The notes beneath the pieces are model-generated. The model saw only the letters and a program-made list of their open reading frames with translations. It had not been told where the DNA came from and searched no databases. From CAVUCE01 sp963739985 (lineage in GTDB: Bacteria; Bacteroidota; Ignavibacteria; Ignavibacteriales; Ignavibacteriaceae), in assembly GCA_963739985.1 (NCBI GenBank), contig CAVUCE010000021.1, forward strand, positions 620,001-684,000: a stretch of 64,000 bases of DNA, read 5' to 3'. The position numbers and the translations under genes are program-made. This document shows positions 53,592 to 63,234 of the stretch, piece after piece (positions within the stretch are counted from its first letter, which is position 1; every line of letters starts with the position of its first letter).

Positions 53592-55808
53592 ATGAATTAT
53601 TTTACAATACTAAAATTAAATTCAATAAATAAGAACATTCTAGTGATTGCATTTTTGTTATCATTGGTATGCCCCTCATTGATTTCTCATGCCCGGTTAA
53701 TAAAAAAATTCAAGACATCACATATTAAAAAATCCGGTATTCCAATCGGCAGTAACTATGATTATCTATGCTATTATGGTTCATGGAACAATGATAAAAT
53801 ATATAGAGCGCAAAATTTTGATTTGGTAATATTGGAGCCTTCAAATATTACGGCTGATCAGGTAATGAAATTAAAAAAAGGGCACGACGGAATTTTAGGA
53901 ACAAATGATGATGTTACTGTGATCGGTTATGTATCACTCGGCGAAGATAATTCAGGTAGCAGGCAGGGTGACGGTCGCGGTCCTTGTTATTATAACTATG
54001 ACAGTTCAAAAGTAATTTATGAGAACAAGGGTGTAGCTTCCTGGTATGTTGATGACAAAGATAAAAACGGCAGCCCGGATTCAAATCCTAATTGGGGAAG
54101 TTATTATGTTAATGCTGGTGATTCTTTATGGTGGAGTCATATAAAAACAAATTCTTCGGGTACCGACAATACGTTGGTTGTAAAAAATTGCGACGGACTT
54201 TTTTTAGATACAATCGATTCCGCTTCACCCTGGTATCCTTGGCCGTATCGCTGGACGCTTGTCGGGATGTCAAAACTTGTTCACTGGTTAAGGGAAACTT
54301 ATCCGGATAAATATTTGGTTGCTAATCGCGGATTATTTTATTTCGATTCTACACTTACTCAAGCTTATGCCCATACAATTCGTCCCGATATAGACGCTGA
54401 TATGTTTGAGTCTTATTATAAAGAAGGAGACAGACTAAATTGGGCAAAAAAAGTTAATAAAGAAGCAAATAAACCTGATGGATTTAAAGTAATCGCTTTA
54501 GACTATTTTGATCCGGGCGATACCTATCATATTAATCAGCAAGTTAATGAAGTGTTTTCCTATGGCTGGGGAGACTACATTAGTAGTTCTTCTCTTAATG
54601 AAATTCGTTACGATGTTTTTCATCGACATACCGTTGATACTAATCCTCCCACATGGAATAATTCTATTGGTTTGAGTGAAGCGACCGCAGGGGATAAATC
54701 GGTCACATTAAAATGGGGAAAGTTAACTGATCAATCCCTGCCATTCAATTTTGAAGTTTATTATTCATCAACTTCACCTTTTGACATTTCTTCTGCAACA
54801 ATACTTAAGAATATTAACGCTTTATTCGATTCTTCATCTGGTCAATATACTTTCACGGTTACTGGATTAAATAATTATACTAAATATTATTTTCTTATCA
54901 GAGTTAGTGATTCATTAGGTAATTACGAACAAAACTCAACGGTATTAGATGCAACTCCACCTAACGGTGCAACTTCCATAATGAACATAGACGGTAATTT
55001 TAGCGATTGGTCCAACGTTTCAAGTTTGAATCAAGCACCAAATCCAATTGAGACGAGCGGAGATTCAAAAGATCCAGATGCAGATTATACAAACTTCTGG
55101 GTTACTAACAATACTACATACTTTTATATAAGTTATGAAGTAGCAGGAAGTATAACGCCTTCATTTTTCTACCATGTTTTTATAGATGTAGATGCAAATA
55201 AGAATACCGGATACGTTTATAATGACAGCACTGATTTAGGCGCTGAGTTTATGGTTGAAAATGGCGGTCTCTGGAAATACACCGGAAGCGGCGGATCAAA
55301 CTGGTCGTGGAGTACCGCTGCTGGAATTCAAAAAGCCGATAAAGGCGGTAGAACTGAATTAAGCATTCCGCTGACTACATTAAATATATCGGTCCCTACC
55401 GGCCGGGTGCGAATAATATTTCAGGTAAACCGCGTATTAGCGCCGTATAGCTTGATGGACATTGCTCCGAATAATTATAAGTCTCAATATTATTTTTACG
55501 ATTTAAATCAAGTTACCGAAGTTAATAAGGCAGGAAAAACAATATACAGTTTTCGTCTCGAACAAAATTATCCAAATCCTTTTAACCCGTCCACGGAAAT
55601 TAAATATATAATACCTGAATCAGGTTTTGTTACGCTCAAGGTATATGATGAAGTCGGTCGTGAAATTAAAACACTGATTGATAATTATCAGTCCCATGGT
55701 GTACATGCAGTTAAGTTCAATGCTGATAATTTATCCAGCGGTATTTATTTCTATAGAATTAGTTACGGAAAATTTTCCCAGGTCAAAAAAATGCTTCTAT
55801 TAAAATAA
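53592..55808 (+). CDS. Exported GH114-type endo-alpha-1,4-polygalactosaminidase-like enzyme with CBM9-like module and secretion tail
   Basis: Exported 738-residue enzyme. A signal segment (VIAFLLSLVCPSLISHA) is followed by a GH114-type TIM barrel at about 45-350: DYLCYYGSWNNDKIYRAQ, NFDLVILEPSNIT, VIGYVSLGEDNSGSR, and CDGLFLDTIDSASPWYPWPY with the conserved LDT aspartates. An Fn3 domain (about 355-465), a CBM9-like module starting MNIDGNFSDWSNVSSL, and a type-A tail (EQNYPNPFNPSTEIKYIIP to KKMLLLK) follow. GH114 enzymes cut alpha-1,4-linked galactosamine polymers such as Pel or fungal galactosaminogalactan. Together with agaS, gatZ and gatY this suggests galactosamine scavenging. The specificity remains to be shown. 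Confidence 0.78.
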   Translation: MNYFTILKLNSINKNILVIAFLLSLVCPSLISHARLIKKFKTSHIKKSGIPIGSNYDYLCYYGSWNNDKIYRAQNFDLVILEPSNITADQVMKLKKGHDGILGTNDDVTVIGYVSLGEDNSGSRQGDGRGPCYYNYDSSKVIYENKGVASWYVDDKDKNGSPDSNPNWGSYYVNAGDSLWWSHIKTNSSGTDNTLVVKNCDGLFLDTIDSASPWYPWPYRWTLVGMSKLVHWLRETYPDKYLVANRGLFYFDSTLTQAYAHTIRPDIDADMFESYYKEGDRLNWAKKVNKEANKPDGFKVIALDYFDPGDTYHINQQVNEVFSYGWGDYISSSSLNEIRYDVFHRHTVDTNPPTWNNSIGLSEATAGDKSVTLKWGKLTDQSLPFNFEVYYSSTSPFDISSATILKNINALFDSSSGQYTFTVTGLNNYTKYYFLIRVSDSLGNYEQNSTVLDATPPNGATSIMNIDGNFSDWSNVSSLNQAPNPIETSGDSKDPDADYTNFWVTNNTTYFYISYEVAGSITPSFFYHVFIDVDANKNTGYVYNDSTDLGAEFMVENGGLWKYTGSGGSNWSWSTAAGIQKADKGGRTELSIPLTTLNISVPTGRVRIIFQVNRVLAPYSLMDIAPNNYKSQYYFYDLNQVTEVNKAGKTIYSFRLEQNYPNPFNPSTEIKYIIPESGFVTLKVYDEVGREIKTLIDNYQSHGVHAVKFNADNLSSGIYFYRISYGKFSQVKKMLLLK

Positions 55809-55976
55809 ATTAACCGAAGCATATTTTTGTAAAAGCCGGGCCACTCAACTCCGGAGAAAATTTCATTTTCAGATAATCAGAGTATAATAACGATGTTTGC
55901 TTTTTATACTGTCCATTATAAATCTGACATGGGCAATCAAATTTTTAAAAGTTATCAAATACCGAAGGAGAATAAA

Positions 55977-58787
55977 ATGCGGAGAAGTTTTTCCTTACTT
56001 ATAATTTTAGTTTTTATTATCCCGTTCTTAACAACTAATATTATGGCTGCGGGTACTAGTTTGGAAGGGTATGTAAAAGATGCTAAAACCGGTGAGCCGC
56101 TGTTTGGTGCCAATGTTATACTTGTAGGTACAAGTATGGGAGCAGCAACAAACGCAAACGGGAGATATGTAATTCCAAATGTAATAGCCGGTACTTACAC
56201 ATTGAGAGCAACTTATATAGGTTATAAGAGAGTGGAAGTGCGTGTTGATATTAAGGTTAATATGCATTTAAATCAAGATTTTCGATTAGAACCAATTGGG
56301 GTGGAGAGTAAAACCGTAGTAGTTACTGCACAGGCAAGCGGGCAGACACAAGCAATAAACCAACAACTTTCTTCAAATCAAATTGTTAACGTTGTATCGG
56401 CCGCGAGAATACATGAACTTCCCGATGCTAATGCTGCTGAGTCGGTAGGCAGGTTGCCGGGTATTTCGGTTCTGAGGAACGGCGGGGAAGGAAATCAGGT
56501 TGTTATCAGGGGTTTAGCGCCTAAATATAACAAGGTTATGATTGACGGAATACAGATGTCATCTTCTAATCCGAACGATCGTAGTACTGATTTAAGTATA
56601 ATCTCTTCAAACATGCTCAAGGGCATACAGGTTTCCAAAACCGTTACTGCTGATATGGACGCCAATGTAATAGGCGGAACTGTAAATTTTGAATTAAGAG
56701 AAGCAAGAGTAAAAGTTCCGGGAGTTCCGGAATACAGCTTATTGATGCAGGGCGGATATAATAATCTGTCTAACGTTTACAATAAGCTCAACAATTATAA
56801 GTACGTTGGTAGTATAGAAGACAGATTTTTCAATGAGCGATTGGGAATTTTTGCGCAAATTGATATTGAAAGAAAAAACTTATCTTCGAATGAACTTGGA
56901 GCATCGTATGCTCACGCCGGGAACAGTACTACTCAATACTATACAACTGGCCTGAACCTTTATGATATACCCAGAGATATCCAAAGAAATAATGCGGCTT
57001 TGGTTATGGATTACAGGCTGCCTGAAGGAAAAATCAAGCTTACGAATTTCATCAGTTCCGGGAATTCGAATAATCAGAACCGGCAGGAAACTTTTGATAT
57101 AGTTAACAACCAGCATTTTTATACACTTTCCGGTCTTTATAGTAAATCTGCAACCATTACAAACGGACTGGATTATAAACAGCAATTGCCGATTTTTAAT
57201 ATGGATTTGAAATTATCGCATGCTTATTCAGAATCAAAAACACCGAACGACTGGTCGATAAATTTTTTGCAGACTTCTGCAGGTCTGAGTCAGTTCAATA
57301 ATATGGCGAACGTGCATCCTCAAAATATTCCTGTTGCCGCAAATAATGATTTCACCAAAACATATTTAAATACCATATATACAAACAGCAGTTTTTCAAG
57401 GGAGCGTTCACTAACCGGATCACTGGATTTAAATACAAATGTAACGCTAACGCATCTGATAAGTGCAGAAATTAAGTTAGGCGGAATGTACAGATATAAC
57501 ACTAGATCGTATACATATGATCAGTATGACGGCGGCGGACTGCAATTCGGAGGAGCGTCTTATGTAAACAATCTAATTATTTCACAATTTTCACTTCCGG
57601 CAAATATTAAATACAATATTCCAATCGGATATTTTGCTGATCCGAATTTCAGCTACGGCAAATTCCTAAACGGCGATTATTCAATGGTTGAGCCTCTAAA
57701 TATGGCTTTGTTGTCCCAGATGGCGGATCTGCTCAAAAGAAATGAAAAAAACATTGTGGCAAATAACGGTTCATCGGCTTTCGGTCACGACAATTTCCTT
57801 TCGACTACAAATAATTATTCAGGACATGAAAACCAATCCGCATTTTATTTAATGTCTGTTATTAATATCGGTTCGCAGATAACATTAATTCCCGGCGTAA
57901 GATATCAAAATCTTCAAACAACATATGACGGAATCCGCGGTCAGCAGGGCCGTAATTCTTTTGATGCATATACCCATTACGATACGACTGTATCTCAAGT
58001 TCATGATTACTGGCTTCCGGATATATCTTTAAGGTACAAGCCGTTGTCGTGGCTGGATGTACGACTTTCATATACCAATACCTTGGCTTATCCGGATTAT
58101 AATGCAATTATACCGAGGATTGATGTTGGTAACGGCGTAATTGCATGGAATAACTACTCACTGGTACCTTCGCGTTCAAGAAACTACGACGCATATGTTT
58201 CAATCTACAATAATTCAATCGGTTTATTTACTGTAGGTGGGTTTCTGAAGAAAATAGAAAACCTTATTTATCCGTGGTCTTTCTATGCTTCGGGCACTAA
58301 TGCGTTAAAATATATTCCTTATAAGTTTGTCGGAAACTCGCAAAATATCGGAACTTATAATGTTAATACCTTTGTAAACGACTCTTATGTTATAAATAAC
58401 TACGGGATTGAAATCGACTGGCAGACGCACTTCTGGTATTTGCCGGGTCCATTGTCCGGTTTTGTATTTAGTGCCAACTATACTCATATTTTTTCAAAAG
58501 CAGAATATCCGTTTGTCAATATAAAATCCACTGGACGTACTGTTTCTTACATAGATACTTCGTTCATTGACAGACTTATAGACCAGCCGGATAATATTGT
58601 TAATCTTGCACTCGGATTTGATTATAAAGGATTTTCCATCAGGGTTTCCATGCTTTACCAGGCCGATATATTTACCGGTCCGAATTTCTGGCCGCAGTTG
58701 CGAACAAATACATCTTCATATACCAGATGGGATATGGCTGCCAAACAAGTACTACCGTGGTTTGGAATTCAGTATACGGCGATTTAA
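55977..58787 (+). CDS. TonB-dependent outer-membrane receptor, third copy (frameshift near 58771)
   Basis: Receptor of the larger TonB type, 936 residues in this frame. ATG 55977 is chosen for GAAGGAG (55964-55970) and a clean signal peptide (LLIILVFIIPFLTTNIMAAG); ATG 55893 is in frame but unsupported. A carboxypeptidase-regulatory-like domain (LEGYVKDAKTGEPLFGANVI) precedes a plug with ELPDANAAESVGRLPGISVL and QVVIRGLAPKYNKVMIDGIQ, typical of the TIGR01782-like group. The barrel runs to the stop at 58785. Adding one G after CAG 58770-58772 gives FGIQVYGDLNNINGANDI and the normal C-terminus (next entry). No PorV-like or Fn3/tail partner follows, unlike cassettes A and B. Confidence 0.87.
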   Translation: MRRSFSLLIILVFIIPFLTTNIMAAGTSLEGYVKDAKTGEPLFGANVILVGTSMGAATNANGRYVIPNVIAGTYTLRATYIGYKRVEVRVDIKVNMHLNQDFRLEPIGVESKTVVVTAQASGQTQAINQQLSSNQIVNVVSAARIHELPDANAAESVGRLPGISVLRNGGEGNQVVIRGLAPKYNKVMIDGIQMSSSNPNDRSTDLSIISSNMLKGIQVSKTVTADMDANVIGGTVNFELREARVKVPGVPEYSLLMQGGYNNLSNVYNKLNNYKYVGSIEDRFFNERLGIFAQIDIERKNLSSNELGASYAHAGNSTTQYYTTGLNLYDIPRDIQRNNAALVMDYRLPEGKIKLTNFISSGNSNNQNRQETFDIVNNQHFYTLSGLYSKSATITNGLDYKQQLPIFNMDLKLSHAYSESKTPNDWSINFLQTSAGLSQFNNMANVHPQNIPVAANNDFTKTYLNTIYTNSSFSRERSLTGSLDLNTNVTLTHLISAEIKLGGMYRYNTRSYTYDQYDGGGLQFGGASYVNNLIISQFSLPANIKYNIPIGYFADPNFSYGKFLNGDYSMVEPLNMALLSQMADLLKRNEKNIVANNGSSAFGHDNFLSTTNNYSGHENQSAFYLMSVINIGSQITLIPGVRYQNLQTTYDGIRGQQGRNSFDAYTHYDTTVSQVHDYWLPDISLRYKPLSWLDVRLSYTNTLAYPDYNAIIPRIDVGNGVIAWNNYSLVPSRSRNYDAYVSIYNNSIGLFTVGGFLKKIENLIYPWSFYASGTNALKYIPYKFVGNSQNIGTYNVNTFVNDSYVINNYGIEIDWQTHFWYLPGPLSGFVFSANYTHIFSKAEYPFVNIKSTGRTVSYIDTSFIDRLIDQPDNIVNLALGFDYKGFSIRVSMLYQADIFTGPNFWPQLRTNTSSYTRWDMAAKQVLPWFGIQYTAI

Positions 58788-58897
58788 ATAATATAAACGG
58801 TGCTAATGATATAAGCGTCATCCAAGGCGGAGGAGTTCCGCAGTCCCAACAGGATTACGGCATGACTGCCGATTTAGGACTAAAACTCAATTTTTAA
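58772..58897 (+). CDS. Third TonB receptor, C-terminal end in shifted frame
   Basis: The last about 42 residues of the receptor: VYGDLNNINGANDISVI, then QQDYGMTADLGLKLNF and TAA. A final Phe after alternating hydrophobic residues is the outer-membrane insertion signal, so this is clearly the real terminus. One missing G at about 58772 explains the break. The 206 bases from 58898 to 59103 hold no gene apart from the AAAGGAG ribosome site of the next one. Confidence 0.78.
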   Translation, partial: VYGDLNNINGANDISVIQGGGVPQSQQDYGMTADLGLKLNF

Positions 58898-59103
58898 TTG
58901 CGGTATTATTTAGTAAAGGAAAATATCTAATTCATATTCATTTTTTTAATTCTAATAAAAACATTTATCTGATATAGAGAAAAGAAGGAGGTTGAAAAAA
59001 GATTCTTCTTATTGTAAGTATGCCCAACTCTTATTGAGGAAGTTTTGTCAAATTTGGTTCTTTTAATTTTCCCAAAACACACTCTAAATGAAAGGAGTAT
59101 ATC

Positions 59104-60851
59104 ATGAAATCAATATTCACAGTGTTGATTCTGGTTGTGACGATTGCGTTCTTTATAATGCCCGGCAAGACATTTGCAGTCGGCAGCGATACGCTTGAGG
59201 TTTACTCGAGCGGAGCAAGTTTAGACGAAATAATAAATAGTGATACGACTGCTGCGGGGATGCAGGCGCATAGTGTTTACAAACTTGTTTCTTTCGGACA
59301 GGACATATAATATTCCTCGGCCCCCGTACCGTAAAGTCTAGCATTACCGTAATCGGAGTTAGGTACTCACGGAAGACCGCCTTGCATACAATCAGGTGTT
59401 TTGCTGGGACGGATCTTTGCCGTATTTTCTATTTGTACTGAACGGTAATAACACGGTTGGCGTGTTCAAAAATCTTTATTTAAACGGGGTTAGCTCCTAA
59501 CAATACTATAAATCAATTAAATGTAAATGGTATCGGTGCTTTTATTCAGATATCCGGAGATTATATTAAAGTAAATGTTGATAATGTAATTTTTGAAGAC
59601 TGGCCGGAAAACGCTATAAGCTACAGTCGGCAATTGGGATGATTTCCTGATTACGAATTGTAAGTTCAGAAATATGGTTTCCGCCACGCAATGGTATTCC
59701 GGTGAAGGAATAAGAAATCAGAATAACAATGCAATATCCGATTCAATAGTAATGAGAAACAATACCTTTTTAGCTATTAACGCGTATGCGGCATGTCCGG
59801 TTACTTCTGTATATACGAAGTATTTTGAATTTACCCATAACAGTATTCTGCTGAATTTCCAAAATCCTTTCTGGATATTCAACGTAACCGATGCTAAGAT
59901 TAATAACAACTTATTCTATGCTAACTGGACAGGTGCGATGACCAAAGGTGAATATACCGGTATGTGGGACCAGCTATGGTCTCTAGAGGTCGGATCACTG
60001 ATCGATTTGGATACGCTTGATATCGCTAAAGCAAAAATGTTTGATCCGGCAGATTCCGCAAGTGCAAATATCAGATGGCTTGCTGAAGCTAAAGAAAAAT
60101 TGAAGTAAAAAATAATGCATATTTCTGGCCGAAAGCAATCACCGATTTCTGGTCTGCATGGAACGATACTGCTCATGTTGATTCGATTGTTACCCCCCTT
60201 TGGATGAATAACAGAACAAAGGGTATGTTCGCTGATAAGACGCACTGGCCCGGTCTGGTAGAATCCGGAAACATAGAAGCCGATCCGGGTTTTGGTCCTT
60301 CGATTAATAAAGTATTTGATAATAATACCGGTAACGGTGTAGGTATATTCCAATATTTTACTAATATCAGAACAAATACTGCATCAACGGATATATACGG
60401 TTATCAGCCTCAAAGTATTTCAGGCAATAACTGGATACCTCAATGGCCACTTCCCGAAATAACAGATATGCAGTACTCAAATGCAGTTTTAAAAACAGGC
60501 GGTACGGACGGGAAGCCGATAGGTGATCCGGGCTGGTTCACCGGTGGCTATACAGGTGTTCAAAAAACCGGTGTTCAGGCGCCGGATAAATTCAATCTAT
60601 ACGATGCTTACCCAAATCCCTTCAATCCTTCTACTAATATTAAGTTTAACCTAGCTAAATCGGGTTACGTTACTCTTAATGTTTATAATGTATTAGGACA
60701 ACTAGTCAAAAGTGTAGTGAATAATGTATATCAAAATAAAGGTACACACGAAGTTAATTTAAATATGGATAGATTTTCAAGTGGTATTTATTTCTATTCG
60801 TTATCTGCAGGAAACCAATTTATGACAAAGAAAATGATACTGATGAAGTAA
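59104..60851 (+). pseudogene. Exported beta-helix protein with secretion tail, broken by six frameshifts
   Basis: One gene in at least seven pieces. ATG 59104 (AAAGGAG upstream) begins a signal peptide (VLILVVTIAFFIMPGKTFA) and runs to TAA 59308. The same protein then continues in other frames with shifts near 59308, 59361, 59407, 59498, 59628 and 60105. Rejoined text reads IFLGP, TVKSSITVIGV, DGSLPYFLFVLNGNNTVGVF, NNTINQLNVNGIGAFIQISG, NWDDFLITNCKFRNMVSATQ, then FEFTHNSILLNFQNPFWIFN: a right-handed beta-helix. Each piece is well conserved and stop-free in its frame, so decay must be very recent or the breaks are sequence errors. It lies downstream of the third TonB receptor. A polysaccharide-binding or lyase role is a guess. 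Confidence 0.75.
60105..60851 (+). CDS. C-terminal fragment of the broken beta-helix protein, with secretion tail
   Basis: Longest last piece of the 59104 gene. It starts VKNNAYFWPKAITDFWSAW where the upstream frame stops (TAA 60106) and reads without interruption to the end. Text includes SGNIEADPGFGP, NWIPQWPLPEITDMQY and the type-A tail NLYDAYPNPFNPSTNIKFN, ending KKMILMK. ATG 60204 is the first internal Met but has no ribosome site, so independent expression is unlikely. Restoring one G at 60105 (aag to aagg) joins it to the preceding piece. Confidence 0.7.
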   Translation, partial: VKNNAYFWPKAITDFWSAWNDTAHVDSIVTPLWMNNRTKGMFADKTHWPGLVESGNIEADPGFGPSINKVFDNNTGNGVGIFQYFTNIRTNTASTDIYGYQPQSISGNNWIPQWPLPEITDMQYSNAVLKTGGTDGKPIGDPGWFTGGYTGVQKTGVQAPDKFNLYDAYPNPFNPSTNIKFNLAKSGYVTLNVYNVLGQLVKSVVNNVYQNKGTHEVNLNMDRFSSGIYFYSLSAGNQFMTKKMILMK

Positions 60852-60876
60852 AAATCAGTTCTAAGATAATTGTATA

Positions 60877-60922
60877 GGGCGGTTGACGGGTAAAGTTAAT
60901 GAATTTATTTGATCTTCCGCCC
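60877..60922 (+). terminator. Possible terminator after the beta-helix gene
   Basis: GGGCGG (60877-60882) and CCGCCC (60917-60922) form a strong 6-base-pair stem with a 34-base loop, 26 bases after the stop. It stands out in A/T-rich surroundings. There is no T-run directly after it. The other bases up to 61107 contain no gene I can support. Confidence 0.45.
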
Positions 60923-61107
60923 GAGAATTATAAAAAATAGGAATAAATTTATTTTATACTTAACAAAAAACTTCAAAATATATTAGTAGTTCTTGTTGAT
61001 AAATAATATTCAAAATTTCCTTGCTATAACAAAAATGCAGAATAATGAAATAGTATATCCCGGGGATTGAGAAAAATCATTTTTAAAAAATTATAAAGAA
61101 TTATTGT

Positions 61108-63207
61108 TTGAAATTATTCAATTTTAAATACAGCTTCATTCAGCTAATTATGATATTATTTATATCAGTTATTGCTATTAACGCACGGGTTGATAATTGG
61201 CTGAAAGTAATTCAACATACTAAAGTTGAAGTTAAATATTATGCGCCATTTAAAAATACTGAATTTGTTGATATCCCTGAAGTTACTAGTAACACGAATA
61301 ATCTCGGTTTAATAAAAACCTTTAAGGATGACAATCTTGATATAAAATTGATTTTCAAAAAACATAATTCATATATCGAATTATCAGGAGAAGCCTCAAG
61401 CATTAAAAAAAGTGATTTATGTTTTACTATCAAAGTAATATTTCCGCTAAAAGAAAAGAGAAGTAATTTAACATGGAGTTATAATCTAGATAGTACTGTT
61501 TCGATTAAGACAAGCACTGCTAGTTATCATAATTATGTTAAAGTAAATACGATATTGCCGCCGGACGGTGCATTTAATAAAGGGAAGAATTCCAACGGCG
61601 GATATGGGGACAAAATCGGGATAGGAGAAATGTCTTTTTATCCGCTAGCTGCAGTTACTAGGGGTGATAAAGGATTCGGCTGGGGAGTTGATTTAGGAAT
61701 TCCCACTGTTTTTAGATTATCGTATTCTCCTTCTGCCGGGATGATCACAGAATTTGATTTAGCTACCTCACAAGAGACAACAAAATTTCCTGATAGATCT
61801 TTCTTTAAAGTTATGCTATATGAATTCAATCCCGAATGGCATATGCGTTCTGCTCTTAAAAAGTATTATCAGACACAGCCGGATTATTTTAAGAAAAGAG
61901 TAAACAAAGAAGGTATTTGGCTTCCGTTTACGCCGCTTCATTCTATAAATAATTTCGGTGATTTTGGATTTGCATTTCATGAAACAAGCTGGTCGTCAAA
62001 AGACAATGCTGATGATAATAAATTAACAATAAAGGCTGACAAAGATGCCGGTGTTTATAGTTTTCAGTATACTGAACCGTGGGACATACAAATTCCAATA
62101 AACGATAAAAACATGAGTTATTCGGATTTAATATCCGATACTACTCTTCTTAAACATTACAGAATCATGCTGAATTCAAGTGTTACTGTAGATAAGAATA
62201 ATCAATGGCAAGCTCGAAAATTAAGAACGCCCTGGTTTAAATCCGGTTGGGCAGTTAGCATTACTACCGATGTTAATCCTGAAATTGGAGGAATTAGCAA
62301 GTATAAAATGGTTCGCCGCGAAGAAATAAATCCTGCTTTAAAATTGAATGTTGACGGAATATATTTTGATTCGATGGAATGGAACTGGCATAATGATCTT
62401 AATTATAACAAGTCACATTTTCAATACACGGATTACCCACTTACATTTTCTGCATCGTTAGATAAACCCAAACCGGCAATTTGGAATTACGCATCCGAGT
62501 ATACAATGATTAGAAAAATTGCGGATGAAATGCACATGGAAGGTAAGCTAACAATGGGGAACGGTTTTGGCTGGATGCCTTTTGCTCCAGGCAAACTTGA
62601 TTTGTTCGGCTCTGAATTTAGTTGGTATGGAAATCCCGATTCTGCGGCTAAAAGTTTGCGTTATATTCGAGCTATCTCTTATCAAAAGCCGATTGTATTT
62701 TTACTTAATCAAGGTCTTAATGATAAGGTTTTTACGGAACCGCCTTACGATGGTTACAAGGAATATTTTCAAAAAATGCTGTTTTATGGATACTTCCCGT
62801 CTTTTTTTAGCGTTAACTCAGCAACAGATCCTTATTGGCAAGACTCAACAATGTATAATGCCGGTCGCCCATTTTTCAAAAAGTATATTCCGCTTATTAA
62901 AGAAATCGCCGCTGCTGGGTGGGAGCCGGTTACTTATGCCAGACTCAGTAACAATAATTTAAGAGTCGAAAGATTCGGCAACAAAAATGGTAAAGATATT
63001 TATTTCACAATTCTAAATTCCAGTAGTTCAGAACAAAAATCGACTTTAACCATTGAGACCAGTAATCTAAATATTAAAAAAATTGCCAATGCTGGTGAGT
63101 TAATCGGGAACAAAAAACTTGATTATAAAATTACCGGTAATTTGGTTCAAATGTCAATTGATGTGAAAAAGAATTCGACTCAATTAATTAAAATTGAGAA
63201 AATATAA
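61108..63207 (+). CDS. Exported TIM-barrel glycosidase-like protein, family unassigned
   Basis: Exported protein of 699 residues. TTG 61108 gives a signal peptide (FIQLIMILFISVIAINA), though the ribosome site is weak. An N-terminal beta-sandwich (about 25-250) carries GEMSFYPLAAVTRGDKGFGW. A TIM-barrel-like region follows with FQYTEPWDIQIPINDKN, KLNVDGIYFDSMEWNWHND (probable catalytic acids), EGKLTMGNGFGWMPFA and KLDLFGSEFSWYGN. A small C-terminal beta domain (ERFGNKNGKDIYFTILNSSS) is typical of glycosidases. There is no secretion tail. I do not know the family; it may be a DUF6259-like or GHL-type hydrolase. Distinct from the 39690 protein. Confidence 0.66.
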   Translation: MKLFNFKYSFIQLIMILFISVIAINARVDNWLKVIQHTKVEVKYYAPFKNTEFVDIPEVTSNTNNLGLIKTFKDDNLDIKLIFKKHNSYIELSGEASSIKKSDLCFTIKVIFPLKEKRSNLTWSYNLDSTVSIKTSTASYHNYVKVNTILPPDGAFNKGKNSNGGYGDKIGIGEMSFYPLAAVTRGDKGFGWGVDLGIPTVFRLSYSPSAGMITEFDLATSQETTKFPDRSFFKVMLYEFNPEWHMRSALKKYYQTQPDYFKKRVNKEGIWLPFTPLHSINNFGDFGFAFHETSWSSKDNADDNKLTIKADKDAGVYSFQYTEPWDIQIPINDKNMSYSDLISDTTLLKHYRIMLNSSVTVDKNNQWQARKLRTPWFKSGWAVSITTDVNPEIGGISKYKMVRREEINPALKLNVDGIYFDSMEWNWHNDLNYNKSHFQYTDYPLTFSASLDKPKPAIWNYASEYTMIRKIADEMHMEGKLTMGNGFGWMPFAPGKLDLFGSEFSWYGNPDSAAKSLRYIRAISYQKPIVFLLNQGLNDKVFTEPPYDGYKEYFQKMLFYGYFPSFFSVNSATDPYWQDSTMYNAGRPFFKKYIPLIKEIAAAGWEPVTYARLSNNNLRVERFGNKNGKDIYFTILNSSSSEQKSTLTIETSNLNIKKIANAGELIGNKKLDYKITGNLVQMSIDVKKNSTQLIKIEKI

Positions 63208-63234
63208 TTTAATGAAAAATTAGTCGGGTGTAAG

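Noticed and set aside
59916..60353. 145-codon minus-strand open frame opposite the broken beta-helix gene
   Set aside because: The plus strand carries coherent beta-helix sequence in joined frames; the minus frame has low-complexity text without motifs.
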